A DNA stretch of 64,000 bases, from positions 1 to 64,000 of the forward strand of contig JAUIFO010000002.1 in NCBI GenBank assembly GCA_030430385.1. The letters are read 5' to 3'. The number at the start of each line of letters is the position of its first letter. The first letter of the stretch is position 1. The notes under the pieces were generated by a model that was given only the letters and a program-made list of their open reading frames with translations, did not search any database and was not told the origin of the DNA. This document shows, piece by piece, positions 30,301 through 38,552 of the stretch. This DNA comes from Bacteroidia bacterium. Lineage in GTDB: Bacteria; Bacteroidota; Bacteroidia; Flavobacteriales; Flavobacteriaceae. Made by a program: the position numbers and the translations under genes.

Positions 30301-30572
30301 TAGACGAGAAGTCTAGTGCAAAAATTATAGAATATTTCTACAGCCACCTAGAAGACGGACTTCCTAAAGACAAAGCACTTCAAAATGCTAAATTGGATTA
30401 TATGGCTCATGCTGAAGGCAGAACATTAGCACCTCAATATTGGGCTGGTTTAGTAATAATTGGAGACACCGCTCCTATTGAATTGACTGGGACATCATCA
30501 AATCTATTGTACTGGATTCTTGGTCTCTTGCTAATAGGCATTATTGTATTCATAGTCTTTAAAAGAAAATAG
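27339..30572 (+). CDS. Periplasmic TPR-CHAT protein (caspase-like), membrane-anchored
   Basis: This 1077-residue protein has a signal peptide (about 1-27), many TPRs (about 30-560), a helical linker and a C-terminal CHAT domain (about 740-1045). CHAT is a caspase/separase-like (clan CD) fold. The expected catalytic dyad is present: His903 in HIGTHAE and Cys953 in ILTACETGKP, followed by GEGMISLAHAF. A last transmembrane helix (about 1053-1073) ends in a basic tail, so TPRs and CHAT should face the periplasm. It starts 20 bp after the anti-sigma-like gene and is the last gene of the operon. Protease activity is expected from the intact dyad; the substrate is unknown. Confidence 0.88.
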   Translation: MKQIQYCIRLIVLFTLVLGLHFEAHSQKDDIRDTQLIDSLIAQKAFEKADSVLTKNISDLKANELYLEMTRRIYYVGKIALNSGDKASAIKTTNAFANSITDATDSLSVSRQKHLVLARFYVFIRDFKSAANEHLLALEDTKKMPDATGDLFGLIHHNLSIDYRRQGNIKDAIWHSKESLRHYLSYPKSDKTKVLDAYNSLGGRMWDVYKIDSALYYFKKGEKIIDELEPIPMNRFYHKAKTQSNISSAYSQIGNITEASSYNEKAIKNYNAFINSDSDKDFFKEEARLFMFLTIQNYADDFIAQGNYTKARDLNEYVYTQQLKHMPDNDYEIAYSLLNLGNIHLKLKDYELAETYFDKGLEVSLTNEQQNPLGVADAYYYKGVINDHYGNIEVAKTNYELSRTRYESIFGKNYDEFFLNAMQNYSRFYSENGYHNKAIETAQKAYDYVVKNQGETTTIESSQLINLAKIYFNAKDYDNALKYINNALALYNDAKDINSNKINHLSMNLDKPAAILLKSKIVLEQNNKQDLSVLKTQYQHLQQAISILEHQKSIITEDENLSIIIEDNNDLFEYTKQVGLWLYQATNENNYLKDILSLHESKLYNRIRQQLNVKTSSSSYNVPDDILKKETTLVTQFKQSLNNLDNIELFMETNAQWEQFLEVLKKDYPKYYNLKYASIAKTFEFNNIVRKDHSVLRYMYIYDALFAFIIEDEKLQLVELNATDLNNILETFNSEQLGQNISVYHSLYTILWKPIEASLSNKTIVIIPDGNLFNLSFEAFATQETKAQEQLYNHSLLHKYCISYNYSLLLINKNKSPKFFEKNFIAFSPEFNEEMKTNYKTVIKDSVFLDKSYLRLLPQPFAAHLAEEYSKVFDGTSFLNENASKQIFTEQAKEHKIIHIGTHAESNNISPELSRLIFAKNVSDSIASEDNSLYTYEIYNQNLASNLAILTACETGKPSYQSGEGMISLAHAFNYAGSESMLTSLWKIDEKSSAKIIEYFYSHLEDGLPKDKALQNAKLDYMAHAEGRTLAPQYWAGLVIIGDTAPIELTGTSSNLLYWILGLLLIGIIVFIVFKRK

Positions 30573-30580
30573 ACTTTATA

Positions 30581-30612
30581 AAAAAAGGAGCTCATTATTG
30601 AACTCCTTTTTA
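30581..30612 (+). terminator. Intrinsic terminator after sigma-CHAT operon
   Basis: Stem AAAAAGGAG / CTCCTTTTT with a 12-base loop, 9 bases after the CHAT gene stop. Confidence 0.75.
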
Positions 30613-30706
30613 AGGTTAGACAGACTAATAAATCAAATAATTCCCCTAATAAATTAATAGCATGATGCCTGTCTTTTAATGCATCGATGAAATTATGTAA
30701 TGTGAG

Positions 30707-30744
30707 CAAAAAAGCTATTAGAATTTAATCTAATAGCTTTTTTT
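30707..30744. terminator. Bidirectional intrinsic terminator
   Basis: A perfect 12-bp stem AAAGCTATTAGA / TCTAATAGCTTT with a 6-base loop and flanking A and T runs. It serves the minus-strand adhesin at 30777-34763 and backs up the terminator at 30581. Confidence 0.85.
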
Positions 30745-30776
30745 CAACTAACTAAATAATGACACTTTAAAATTAA

Positions 30777-33700
30777 CTACTGTTTAATAAATCGTTTTGT
30801 TACTGCACTTTTTTCAGAATTAATTCTAACAAAGTAAACACCACTAGCAAAACTTGTCATTGAAACCGAAACCATATCATTAGTGATCTTAATGGTTTGA
30901 ACTATTTTACCTGTCACATCATAAATTGTAGCATCAATAAGTTCTTGGTTACTAGTGTTCTTAATTTGTAACACGTCATTTACAGGATTAGGATAAAGCA
31001 CAATAGAATTTTCACTCAATTCAAAACCATTTGTACTTAAAGTTAAATCATCAACCTTTAAATTAAATGAGCATGATGCTGTATTTCCTGAAGCATCAGT
31101 GACTGTCATTATAACTTCATATTCTCCTTGAGGTGCTAATGTTCCAGGTATAAGATTTTGCTCAACTGTAAACGTACAATTATCAGAAGCTGTCACATCT
31201 CCTTCGTCAAAAAAGTTAGGGATTGTATACGCTCCTGTACTTTCCACATCAAGGTTTGTTGGACAATTTATAACGGGATCAATTGTATCTTCAACCGTTA
31301 CTGTTGCTGTTGCACTATCTGAATTTCCACTAGGATCAACAACTGTTAAGGTCACTGTATTTTCTCCTAAATCAGAACAATCAAAATTTGAAACATCTAA
31401 ACTCAAGCTTGCTACCGCACAATTATCTGATGAACCATCATCAATATCTTCAGCAGTTATTGAAACCATTCCTGAAGCATCCAGTTGCACTGTAATATCT
31501 TGTGTGATCACTGTTGGAAGTATATTATCTTCAACCGTTACTATTGCTGTTGCACTATCTGAATTTCCACTAGGATCAACAACTGTTAAGGTCACAGTGT
31601 TTTCTCCTAAATCAGAACAATCAAAATTTGAAACATCTAAACTCAAGCTTGCTACCGCACAATTATCTGATGAACCATCATCAATATCTTCAGCAGTTAT
31701 TGAAACCATTCCTGAAGCATCCAGTTGTACTGTAATATCTTGTGTGATCACTGTTGGAAGCATGATATCTTCAACCGTTACTGTTGCAGGAGCAGATGCA
31801 AAATTTCCATCATTATCCGTAACTGTTAGATTAACAATATTATCCCCTAAATCTGAACATGTGAATGCATCAATATCTAAGGCAAACTGCAGTTCATTGG
31901 TTGGTGTACAATTATCTGTCGAACCATTATCAATTTGAGAAGGAGAAATTGACGCATTACCTGAAGCGTCCAATTGAACAGTAATATTCTGCGTAATTAC
32001 ATTAGGAGGAAGAATGTCTAATTTACCTGTGATAGTTAACACTACTTTATTGTTGTCTGGGTAAGACACTTCAAACGTATAGCGCTTCCCATCAAAATCA
32101 ACATTTTCAATTGGCGTTTGTAAATTTTCAGAAGCTATACTCCCAGAAGTGGTGGCAATCGTAAATTCGTCACCAATATTACCTTCAAATCCCATAATGA
32201 CATTCACGCTTCCTTCAAAAACATTATTATTACCAGTTATTGCAAGCACATCATGCTCAGTGTCTGGCACTAATCCATTTAACTCTATTTCTAACTGTGA
32301 TGTTGATGTTGATGTATAATCACCTTGCACATTTAAAGTTCCAGGAGATAATCCAGGTGCAAAAATTCCATTATTTGTATAATTAGGTGTTGTTGGTAAA
32401 TCGAAAATTCCGACACCTTTTACAATTCCTGTCGTTTCATTCACAAAAGGTCTTGATGAAGCTATTTCTAACTCTCCTGAAGCTACTTCAATGGTACCAG
32501 AATTATTCAGGTCAACAAAAATCTGTACTAGTCCTGAACTGTTCGATCTTCTAATAAGTCCAAAGTTATTAAGAATCCCCGAAGCTCCTGCCCAAGTAAT
32601 GTTTCCTGCATCAAACTGCAAATCTATAATTCCTCCAACTTGATTATTCAGCATTGTACTTGTTCCACTTATTAGCAAATCTCCTGACGAAGCAATCGCT
32701 ATGTTTCCTAAATTATTTAATGTAGTCTCAGACGCTATGGTTTTTGATCCATTACCAGTTAATGTCATTGAACCATTATTTGTTAGTGTACCACCTCCAG
32801 ATATCGTTCCTGTTGTCCAGTTTAAGTTTTCAGAAAAATTTAAATCGGCTTGAGTACTTTCTGCCACTACGATGTTTTGATTCCAGTTCATACTACCGCT
32901 CAAAGTCCCTTCCAAACTTCCTGAAATTGTTACAGCATTATCCCAATCTAAGGTTGCCCCAGAAAACACATTGTAGGTCCCATCTGTAAAATTCTTTGGC
33001 GAATTTTGAAAAGACAACGTACCCTCTTCAACTTGAATCGTGCCATCATTATTATTGAGTGTTGCTATGATTTGTGCTTCTCCAGTAGACACCGTTTTTT
33101 TGATTAGACCTGTATTATTGATAACTCCTGGTGCTCCTGCCCAAGTAATGTTTCCAGAGTCAGACTGCATATCGATAACACCACTCAATTGATTATTTAG
33201 TATTGTACTTTCTCCATTGATAAAAAAATCACCTGATGAAGTGATCGCAATACTCCCAAAATTATTTACAGTAGTCTCAGACGCTATGGTTTTTGATCCA
33301 TTACCAGTTAATGTCATTGAACCATTATTTGTTAGTGTACCACCTCCAGATATCGTTCCTGCTGTCCAGTTTAAGTTTTCAGAAAAATTTAAATCGGCTT
33401 GAGTACTTTCTGCCACTACGATGTTTTGATTCCAGTTCATACTACCGCTCAAAGTCCCTTCCAAACTTCCTGAAATTGTTACAGCATTATCCCAATCTAA
33501 GGTTGCCCCAGAAAACACATTGTAGGTCCCATCTGTAAAATTCTTTGGCGAATTTTGAAAAGACAACGTACCCTCTTCAACTTGAATCGTGCCATCATTA
33601 TTATTGAGTGTTGCTATGATTTGTGCTTCTCCAGTAGACACCGTTTTTTTGATTAGACCTGTATTATTGATAACTCCTGGTGCTCCTGCCCAAGTAATGT

Positions 33701-34763
33701 TTCCAGAGTCAGACTGCATATCGATAACACCACTCAATTGATTATTTAGTGTGGCACTCGCACCATTAAGAAATAAATCACCTGATGAGGTGATCGCAAT
33801 ACTTCCTAAATTATTTAATGTAGTTTCTGTAGATATGGTTTTTGATCCGTTACCAGTTAATGTCATAGAACCATTATTTGTTAGTGTACCACCTCCAGAT
33901 ATCGTTCCTGCTGTCCAGTTAAAGTTTTCAGAAAAATTTAAATCGGCTTGAGTACTTTCAGCCACTACGATGTTTTGATTCCAGTTCATATTACCACTCA
34001 AAGTCCCTTCTAAACTTCCTGAAATTGTTACAGCATTATCCCAATCTAAGGTTGCACCAGAAAACACATTGTAGGTCCCATCTGTAAAATTCTTAGGTGA
34101 ATTTTGAAAAGACAACGTACCATCTTCAACTTGGATTGTACCATTATTGTTGTTAAGTGTTACTATGATTTGTGCTTCTCCAGTAGACACCGTTTTTTTG
34201 ATTAGACCTGTATTATTGATAACTCCAGGAGCTCCTCCCCAAGTAATATTACCTGCATCAAATTGCATATCGATAACACCACCTACTTGATTATTTAGTG
34301 TTGCACTCGCACCATTAAGAAATAAATCTCCTGATGAGGTAATATTTAAAACACCTTCATTATTTACAATAGTTCCATTATTTATTGTTTTGCCACTGTT
34401 ACTTATTAAATTTAATTCGCCTTGATTTGTAAGTGTGAATGTGTCTCCAAATAATGCTCCAGAACTCCAATTTATTACTGTATCAGGACCAAAATTAGAA
34501 TTTCCAGTAAAGGTTAAGTTCGAATTAATCTCTAGAATAGAATTGCCTTGAACATCTATAGATTGAACATTTCCAGACACATTTAGAGTAACAGTTAAAC
34601 CTGTTGGAATAATCACATCATCTGACGCAGTAGGAACTATATTTGTATCCCAATTGTCTACATTGTTCCAATTTGTATTGACGCCCAAGCCTGTCCAAGT
34701 AGTTTGAGCAATTGCCATTGGGCTCCATATACCCAATAACAGAATTAGTAAAATTCGTTTCAT
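30777..34763 (-). CDS. Repeat-rich T9SS type A adhesin with HYR domains
   Basis: This 1328-residue secreted protein has a signal peptide (about 1-19, ending MAIAQ), a parallel beta-helix-like region (about 20-810) dominated by three 183-residue repeats (NNTGLIKKTVSTGEAQII and GSLEGTLSGSMNWNQNI units), a spacer ending in FEVSYPDNNKVVLTITGKL, three HYR/Ig-like modules of 80 residues (about 915-1155, DNCAVASLSLDVSNFDCSDLG), a final HYR-like domain, and a type A sorting domain (about 1250-1328, LYPNPVNDVLQIKN to TKRFIKQ). Such proteins are surface-displayed or released after sorting-domain removal. Adhesion is inferred. It is divergent from the DUF983-Crp operon. Confidence 0.85.
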   Translation of the reverse strand: MKRILLILLLGIWSPMAIAQTTWTGLGVNTNWNNVDNWDTNIVPTASDDVIIPTGLTVTLNVSGNVQSIDVQGNSILEINSNLTFTGNSNFGPDTVINWSSGALFGDTFTLTNQGELNLISNSGKTINNGTIVNNEGVLNITSSGDLFLNGASATLNNQVGGVIDMQFDAGNITWGGAPGVINNTGLIKKTVSTGEAQIIVTLNNNNGTIQVEDGTLSFQNSPKNFTDGTYNVFSGATLDWDNAVTISGSLEGTLSGNMNWNQNIVVAESTQADLNFSENFNWTAGTISGGGTLTNNGSMTLTGNGSKTISTETTLNNLGSIAITSSGDLFLNGASATLNNQLSGVIDMQSDSGNITWAGAPGVINNTGLIKKTVSTGEAQIIATLNNNDGTIQVEEGTLSFQNSPKNFTDGTYNVFSGATLDWDNAVTISGSLEGTLSGSMNWNQNIVVAESTQADLNFSENLNWTAGTISGGGTLTNNGSMTLTGNGSKTIASETTVNNFGSIAITSSGDFFINGESTILNNQLSGVIDMQSDSGNITWAGAPGVINNTGLIKKTVSTGEAQIIATLNNNDGTIQVEEGTLSFQNSPKNFTDGTYNVFSGATLDWDNAVTISGSLEGTLSGSMNWNQNIVVAESTQADLNFSENLNWTTGTISGGGTLTNNGSMTLTGNGSKTIASETTLNNLGNIAIASSGDLLISGTSTMLNNQVGGIIDLQFDAGNITWAGASGILNNFGLIRRSNSSGLVQIFVDLNNSGTIEVASGELEIASSRPFVNETTGIVKGVGIFDLPTTPNYTNNGIFAPGLSPGTLNVQGDYTSTSTSQLEIELNGLVPDTEHDVLAITGNNNVFEGSVNVIMGFEGNIGDEFTIATTSGSIASENLQTPIENVDFDGKRYTFEVSYPDNNKVVLTITGKLDILPPNVITQNITVQLDASGNASISPSQIDNGSTDNCTPTNELQFALDIDAFTCSDLGDNIVNLTVTDNDGNFASAPATVTVEDIMLPTVITQDITVQLDASGMVSITAEDIDDGSSDNCAVASLSLDVSNFDCSDLGENTVTLTVVDPSGNSDSATAIVTVEDNILPTVITQDITVQLDASGMVSITAEDIDDGSSDNCAVASLSLDVSNFDCSDLGENTVTLTVVDPSGNSDSATATVTVEDTIDPVINCPTNLDVESTGAYTIPNFFDEGDVTASDNCTFTVEQNLIPGTLAPQGEYEVIMTVTDASGNTASCSFNLKVDDLTLSTNGFELSENSIVLYPNPVNDVLQIKNTSNQELIDATIYDVTGKIVQTIKITNDMVSVSMTSFASGVYFVRINSEKSAVTKRFIKQ
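31290..31770 (-). repeat. 240-bp tandem coding repeats (HYR modules)
   Basis: Two nearly identical 240-bp units encode 80-residue HYR modules; matching lines end at 31320 and 31560 with only a few base differences. A third, diverged unit lies upstream in the gene (to about 32010). Confidence 0.8.
32711..34357 (-). repeat. Three 549-bp tandem coding repeats
   Basis: Three units of 549 bp (183 residues) begin near 32711, 33260 and 33809. Between the first two, about 480 bp (32726-33208 against 33275-33757) differ by a single base that I could see (GTTGTCC against GCTGTCC). The third is more diverged, and a decayed partial unit lies on either side. Confidence 0.9.
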
Positions 34764-34888
34764 AATTAATAGCTTTATATGTTCTTATATAGCTACATCG
34801 AAACTATATTAAAATGTGAGCAAGATTAAAAAGAAAACATCTTAAGAAGATTCTATTTTTAGATTTGAACGATCGCAAACTTAGATCT

Positions 34889-34932
34889 GTAACTTTTGTT
34901 ACTGTGTTTAAATCCTGTCTACAATACTTTTA
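34889..34932 (+). promoter_or_regulatory. Crp/Fnr-type operator and -7 element, site a
   Basis: Operator GTAACTTTTGTTAC (34889-34902) is a perfect 5-4-5 inverted repeat followed by TGT. The -7 element TACTTTTA (34925-34932) begins 36 bp after the operator start. It precedes the DUF983-Crp operon, so the regulator would control itself. The adhesin gene at 34763 is divergent. Confidence 0.75.
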
Positions 34933-34947
34933 CCAAAAAGTATAAAA

Positions 34948-35349
34948 ATGATTGGCAAAGGAACAAAACTATACAGTGTATTAAGAATGAAATGCCCAAA
35001 ATGTCATGAAGGTGATTTTTTTGAGGGCCATCCTTATAAGTTTTCAACTATGGGAAAAGTAAAAGAAAAATGTTCCCATTGCAATACTAAATTCGAGATT
35101 GAAACAGGGTTTTACCAAGGCTCTTACTATGTCTCATATGCTTTAGGAGTAGCGCTATTTATTGCTGTAGTAGCGATAAGTTTTTTAATAAGGGATGAGG
35201 TAACACCTACATCGTTAATGCTAACTTTTTTAGTGTCCTTAATTGGCCTTTTCCCCCTATTATATACCTTATCAAAAATAATTTGGGTAAATGCTTTCAT
35301 GAAATTTAAGCACAAAAAAGAACTTAAAAACTCTAACTTAGTAGAATGA
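34948..35349 (+). CDS. DUF983 family zinc-ribbon membrane protein
   Basis: This 133-residue protein has an N-terminal zinc ribbon with two Cys pairs (CPKC at about 15-18, CSHC at about 42-45) and two transmembrane helices (about 68-88 and 92-112), matching DUF983. The molecular role of DUF983 is not established; some alphaproteobacterial members sit near cytochrome oxidase assembly genes. Its stop codon overlaps the start of the Crp/Fnr gene by 4 bp (ATGA), so the two are translationally coupled and the product is part of the sulfur regulon. Confidence 0.88.
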   Translation: MIGKGTKLYSVLRMKCPKCHEGDFFEGHPYKFSTMGKVKEKCSHCNTKFEIETGFYQGSYYVSYALGVALFIAVVAISFLIRDEVTPTSLMLTFLVSLIGLFPLLYTLSKIIWVNAFMKFKHKKELKNSNLVE

Positions 35350-35978
35350 TTCAAGAACTTAAAGATAATTATGGTCATCTTTTTGAAGATGACCTACTAA
35401 ATGAAATAAACCAAGTAGGCACCTACAAAGAAGTTCCTGAAGGATTCAAAATGATGGAAATTGGTCAGTACGTAAGAGCAATGCCTTTGTTGGTTTCTGG
35501 TGTTATAAAAATATTACGAGAAGATAATGATGGTGATGAGTTATTGCTTTATTTTTTAGAAAAAGGAGATACCTGTGCTATGACTCTTACGTGTTGTTTA
35601 GGTCAAACAAAAAGTGAAATAAGAGCTATTGCTGAAACTGATGCAAAACTCATAATGATTCCTATTGAAAAAATGGAAGAATGGTCGGGAAAGTATAAAA
35701 GTTGGCGAAATTTTGTTTTTGAAAGTTATCATAATAGACTTAATGAAATGTTAGAGACTATTGATAGTATCGCATTTTTAAAAATGGATGAGCGGCTTCT
35801 TAAATATTTAAAGGAAAAGTCAAGAGTCTCTGAAGACAATATCATTCATAATACACATCAAGAAATAGCATATGAGCTTCATACATCTAGAGTGGTCGTT
35901 TCAAGACTACTAAAAAAATTAGAAGTTCTGGGAAAAATAGAACTTCACAGAAATTCAATAGTTTTAAAAGATATTTAA
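35346..35978 (+). CDS. Crp/Fnr-family transcriptional regulator of the sulfur locus
   Basis: This 210-residue regulator has a cupin-like cyclic-nucleotide-binding-type sensor domain (about 20-125), a dimer helix (about 125-150) and a C-terminal winged helix-turn-helix (about 150-210, THQEIAYELHTSRVVVSRLLKKLE as the recognition unit). The FNR iron-sulfur Cys set at the N-terminus is absent. In place of the cAMP-binding GE..RSA loop there is a segment with Cys77, Cys83 and Cys84 (GDTCAMTLTCCLG), which could act as a thiol or persulfide sensor; that is inference. Its own promoter and five others nearby share GTAAC-N4-GTTAC, the symmetry and spacing expected for this family, so I infer it activates the whole sulfur locus. 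Confidence 0.92.
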   Translation: MIQELKDNYGHLFEDDLLNEINQVGTYKEVPEGFKMMEIGQYVRAMPLLVSGVIKILREDNDGDELLLYFLEKGDTCAMTLTCCLGQTKSEIRAIAETDAKLIMIPIEKMEEWSGKYKSWRNFVFESYHNRLNEMLETIDSIAFLKMDERLLKYLKEKSRVSEDNIIHNTHQEIAYELHTSRVVVSRLLKKLEVLGKIELHRNSIVLKDI

Positions 35979-36054
35979 ATTGTATATATCTCTAATGTTT
36001 AAGTAATATGCAACATATTGATTTTACATTTATCATAACAACAAACAATACGCT

Positions 36055-36861
36055 ATGGAAATAACTGAAATATTGGGATACTTCTGCGCATTAATAATAG
36101 GTGTTTCCCTTGGTCTAATTGGTGGAGGAGGTTCAATATTAGCAGTACCAGTATTGGCGTATTTATTTTCAGTCAATGAAAAATTAGCAACAGCCTATTC
36201 GTTATTTATCGTTGGAGCTAGTGCATTAGTTGGCGGACTTAAGCAGCATTTTAAAGGCTTAGTAGATTGGAGAACTGCTATTGTTTTTGGTATTCCTGCA
36301 ATTATTGGTGTGTCAGCTGTAAGGCATTATGTAGTTCCTGCTCTACCTGATGTTTTATTCACTGTCGGAACTTTTGAGTTTACTAGACGTATGGCTATGT
36401 TTGGATTATTTGCTGTGTTAATGATTCCTGCCGCATTTTCTATGCTAAAAACTCGAAAAGAAAAAAAGATTGAAGGCGATGTCAAGTATAATTACCCATT
36501 AATACTTATTGAAGGACTACTCGTAGGAGCAGTTACTGGTTTAATAGGTGCTGGAGGCGGTTTCTTAATCATTCCAGCCCTTGTAATTCTTGCTAATGTT
36601 GAAATGAAAGTCGCTGTGGCTACATCTCTAATTATTATTGCTTTCAAATCTCTATTGGGATTCTTTCTAGGTGATGCTTTTACAATGCCTATTGACTGGA
36701 ATTTCCTATTAATTTTTACTCTATTTTCATTAGTTGGTATTTTTATAGGAAGCTATATGAGTAATTTTATTGATGGTAAAAAACTAAAAAAAGGCTTTGG
36801 TTATTTCATTTTCATTATGGCCTTTTTTATTTTCTATATGGAATTTTTCATATCACGCTAA
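36055..36861 (+). CDS. TauE/SafE-family sulfite/sulfur-anion exporter
   Basis: This 268-residue polytopic membrane protein has about eight transmembrane helices and the two family motifs IGVSLGLIGGGGSILAVP (about 16-33) and AVTGLIGAGGGFLIIPAL (about 161-178), an inverted duplication typical of TauE/SafE. Family members export sulfite, sulfoacetate or related anions. It lies 76 bp after the Crp/Fnr gene on the same strand and has no operator of its own, so read-through from the autoregulated promoter is likely. In this locus it would remove the sulfite made by the CstB-like dioxygenases. Confidence 0.9.
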   Translation: MEITEILGYFCALIIGVSLGLIGGGGSILAVPVLAYLFSVNEKLATAYSLFIVGASALVGGLKQHFKGLVDWRTAIVFGIPAIIGVSAVRHYVVPALPDVLFTVGTFEFTRRMAMFGLFAVLMIPAAFSMLKTRKEKKIEGDVKYNYPLILIEGLLVGAVTGLIGAGGGFLIIPALVILANVEMKVAVATSLIIIAFKSLLGFFLGDAFTMPIDWNFLLIFTLFSLVGIFIGSYMSNFIDGKKLKKGFGYFIFIMAFFIFYMEFFISR

Positions 36862-36965
36862 GCTTTTAGTTCTTTTCTGACTATCGTCTCTTGTATGAAA
36901 TATTTTCAATTCTTGTAAATCAATTTTATGACAAATATCATTGTTTTTTACTTATGTTCTCTTGT

Positions 36966-37009
36966 GTAACCTAAGTCACTAAACATTACAATCATTAAGA
37001 CTACTTTTA
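36966..37009 (+). promoter_or_regulatory. Crp/Fnr-type operator and -7 element, site b
   Basis: Operator GTAACCTAAGTCAC (36966-36979) has one mismatch in the right arm (GTCAC for GTTAC). The -7 element TACTTTTA (37002-37009) begins 36 bp after the operator start. It precedes the first CstB-like gene at 37038. Confidence 0.7.
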
Positions 37010-37037
37010 ACTTGTTTAATATTAAAAATTAGTCAAA

Positions 37038-38453
37038 ATGAAAGTAGAACAAATTTATACAGGATGTTTAGCTCATGCAGCATATTATATTGAAAGTAAT
37101 GGTGAAGCTGCTGTTTTTGATCCACTAAGAGAGGTTCAACCTTATATTGAAAGAGCACAAAGTGATAATGCAAAAATTAAGTATGTTTTTGAAACGCATT
37201 TTCATGCCGATTTTGTAAGTGGTCATCTCGACTTAAAAAATAAAACAGGTGCTGAAATTGTATTTGGTCCAAATGCCAAACCAGGTTACGAGGCAATAGT
37301 TGCTAAAGACGATCAAATCTTTGAAGTTGGTGACTATAAAGTGAAAGTGATTCACACACCTGGTCACACTATGGAAAGTACAACATATCTTCTTATCGAT
37401 GATCAAGGTACAGAACATGGCATTGTTACAGGAGACACGTTATTTATTGGAGATGTTGGACGTCCTGATTTAGCACAGCATGTTATTTCTGACTTAACGG
37501 AAGACAAATTAGCAAGACATTTATATCACTCGTTACGAAATAAAATTTTACCTCTAAACGACAATTTAATTGTATATCCTAATCATGGTGCAGGCTCTGC
37601 ATGTGGTAAAATGATGAGTAAGGAAACTACAGACACACTTGGTAATCAAAAAAAGGTAAACTATGCGCTACAAGATATGACTGAAGATGAATTTGTTGAA
37701 GCACTACTTACTGGTTTAACAACACCTCCTGGTTATTTTCCACAAAACGTGCTAATGAATATCAAAGGCTATGAAAGTTTAGACACTATTATTGATAGAG
37801 GAACAAGAGCACTTAATGCTGATGCTTTTGAAACAGCTGCAAACGAAACTGGAGCGCTGGTATTAGATACTAGAAATCCTGAGGATTTCGCAGAGGGTTT
37901 CATCCCTAACAGTATTAACATCGGTTTGTCAGGAAATTTTGCTCAATGGGTTGGCGAGATGATTCCTAGCGTAAAACAGGAAATATTACTCATTGCTTAT
38001 CCTGAACAGGTAGAAGAGGCAATCACTAGATTAGCAAGAGTTGGTTATGATAATACGATTGGATATTTGAAAGATGGTTTCATAACCTGGAAAAATGCTC
38101 ATAAAGATGTTGAGCGTATTAATAGAATATCAGCTGAAGATTTTGAAACTCTATACAAATCAGAAAGTCCTTTGGTTATTGATGTTCGCAAAAGAAGTGA
38201 ATTCAACTCAGAGCATATCATTGATGCCATTAATATCCCTTTAAATGAAATCAATAAACATTTAAGTGAAATACCAAAAGACAAGTCATTTATTGTACAT
38301 TGTGCTGGTGGTTATAGAAGTATGATTGCGGCTTCCATATTAAAGCAAAGAGGTTGGGAAGATTTCGTAGATGTACAAGGAGGTTTTAAAGAGATCTCCC
38401 AAAAAACTACAATTCCTAAATCAGATTATATTTGTCCGACAACAATGCTGTAA
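37038..38453 (+). CDS. CstB-like persulfide dioxygenase-rhodanese, paralog 1
   Basis: This 471-residue protein has the three-part CstB layout. First is a metallo-beta-lactamase-fold persulfide dioxygenase (1-250) with THFHAD (His54, His56, Asp58), HTPGH (His110), GDTLF (Asp133) and His183. Next is a rhodanese-like domain without an active Cys (about 270-355; LIAYPE replaces the Cys loop). Last is an active rhodanese (about 365-470) with Cys422 in HCAGGYRS. CstB of Staphylococcus aureus turns low-molecular-weight persulfides into thiosulfate or sulfite using oxygen. It is cytoplasmic, monocistronic, and has its own operator and terminator. A close paralog follows at 38619. Confidence 0.9.
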   Translation: MKVEQIYTGCLAHAAYYIESNGEAAVFDPLREVQPYIERAQSDNAKIKYVFETHFHADFVSGHLDLKNKTGAEIVFGPNAKPGYEAIVAKDDQIFEVGDYKVKVIHTPGHTMESTTYLLIDDQGTEHGIVTGDTLFIGDVGRPDLAQHVISDLTEDKLARHLYHSLRNKILPLNDNLIVYPNHGAGSACGKMMSKETTDTLGNQKKVNYALQDMTEDEFVEALLTGLTTPPGYFPQNVLMNIKGYESLDTIIDRGTRALNADAFETAANETGALVLDTRNPEDFAEGFIPNSINIGLSGNFAQWVGEMIPSVKQEILLIAYPEQVEEAITRLARVGYDNTIGYLKDGFITWKNAHKDVERINRISAEDFETLYKSESPLVIDVRKRSEFNSEHIIDAINIPLNEINKHLSEIPKDKSFIVHCAGGYRSMIAASILKQRGWEDFVDVQGGFKEISQKTTIPKSDYICPTTML

Positions 38454-38470
38454 ATCTGTTTACTATTCAT

Positions 38471-38503
38471 AAAGCCTTGTGTTTAAAACATAAGGCTTTT
38501 TTT
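38471..38503 (+). terminator. Intrinsic terminator between the CstB-like paralogs
   Basis: Stem AAAGCCTTGTG / CATAAGGCTTT (one G-U pair) with a short A/T loop and a run of T. It shows that the two paralogs are separate transcription units. Confidence 0.85.
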
Positions 38504-38552
38504 AGGTCAAACTGTGATTATTCTTTTTCTGTTTTTTCAAATCAACACTAGT

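Noticed and set aside
31504..31938. Plus-strand open frame of 144 codons inside the adhesin repeats
   Set aside because: It is the mirror of a low-complexity repeated coding region; the same shadow recurs with the repeats (as with the twin frames at 32744 and 33293), and the minus-strand frame has signal peptide, domains and sorting signal.
32711..34357. Regularly spaced repeats that could suggest a CRISPR array
   Set aside because: The units are 549 bp, contiguous, in frame and encode a continuous adhesin; there are no short repeats with unique spacers and no cas genes.
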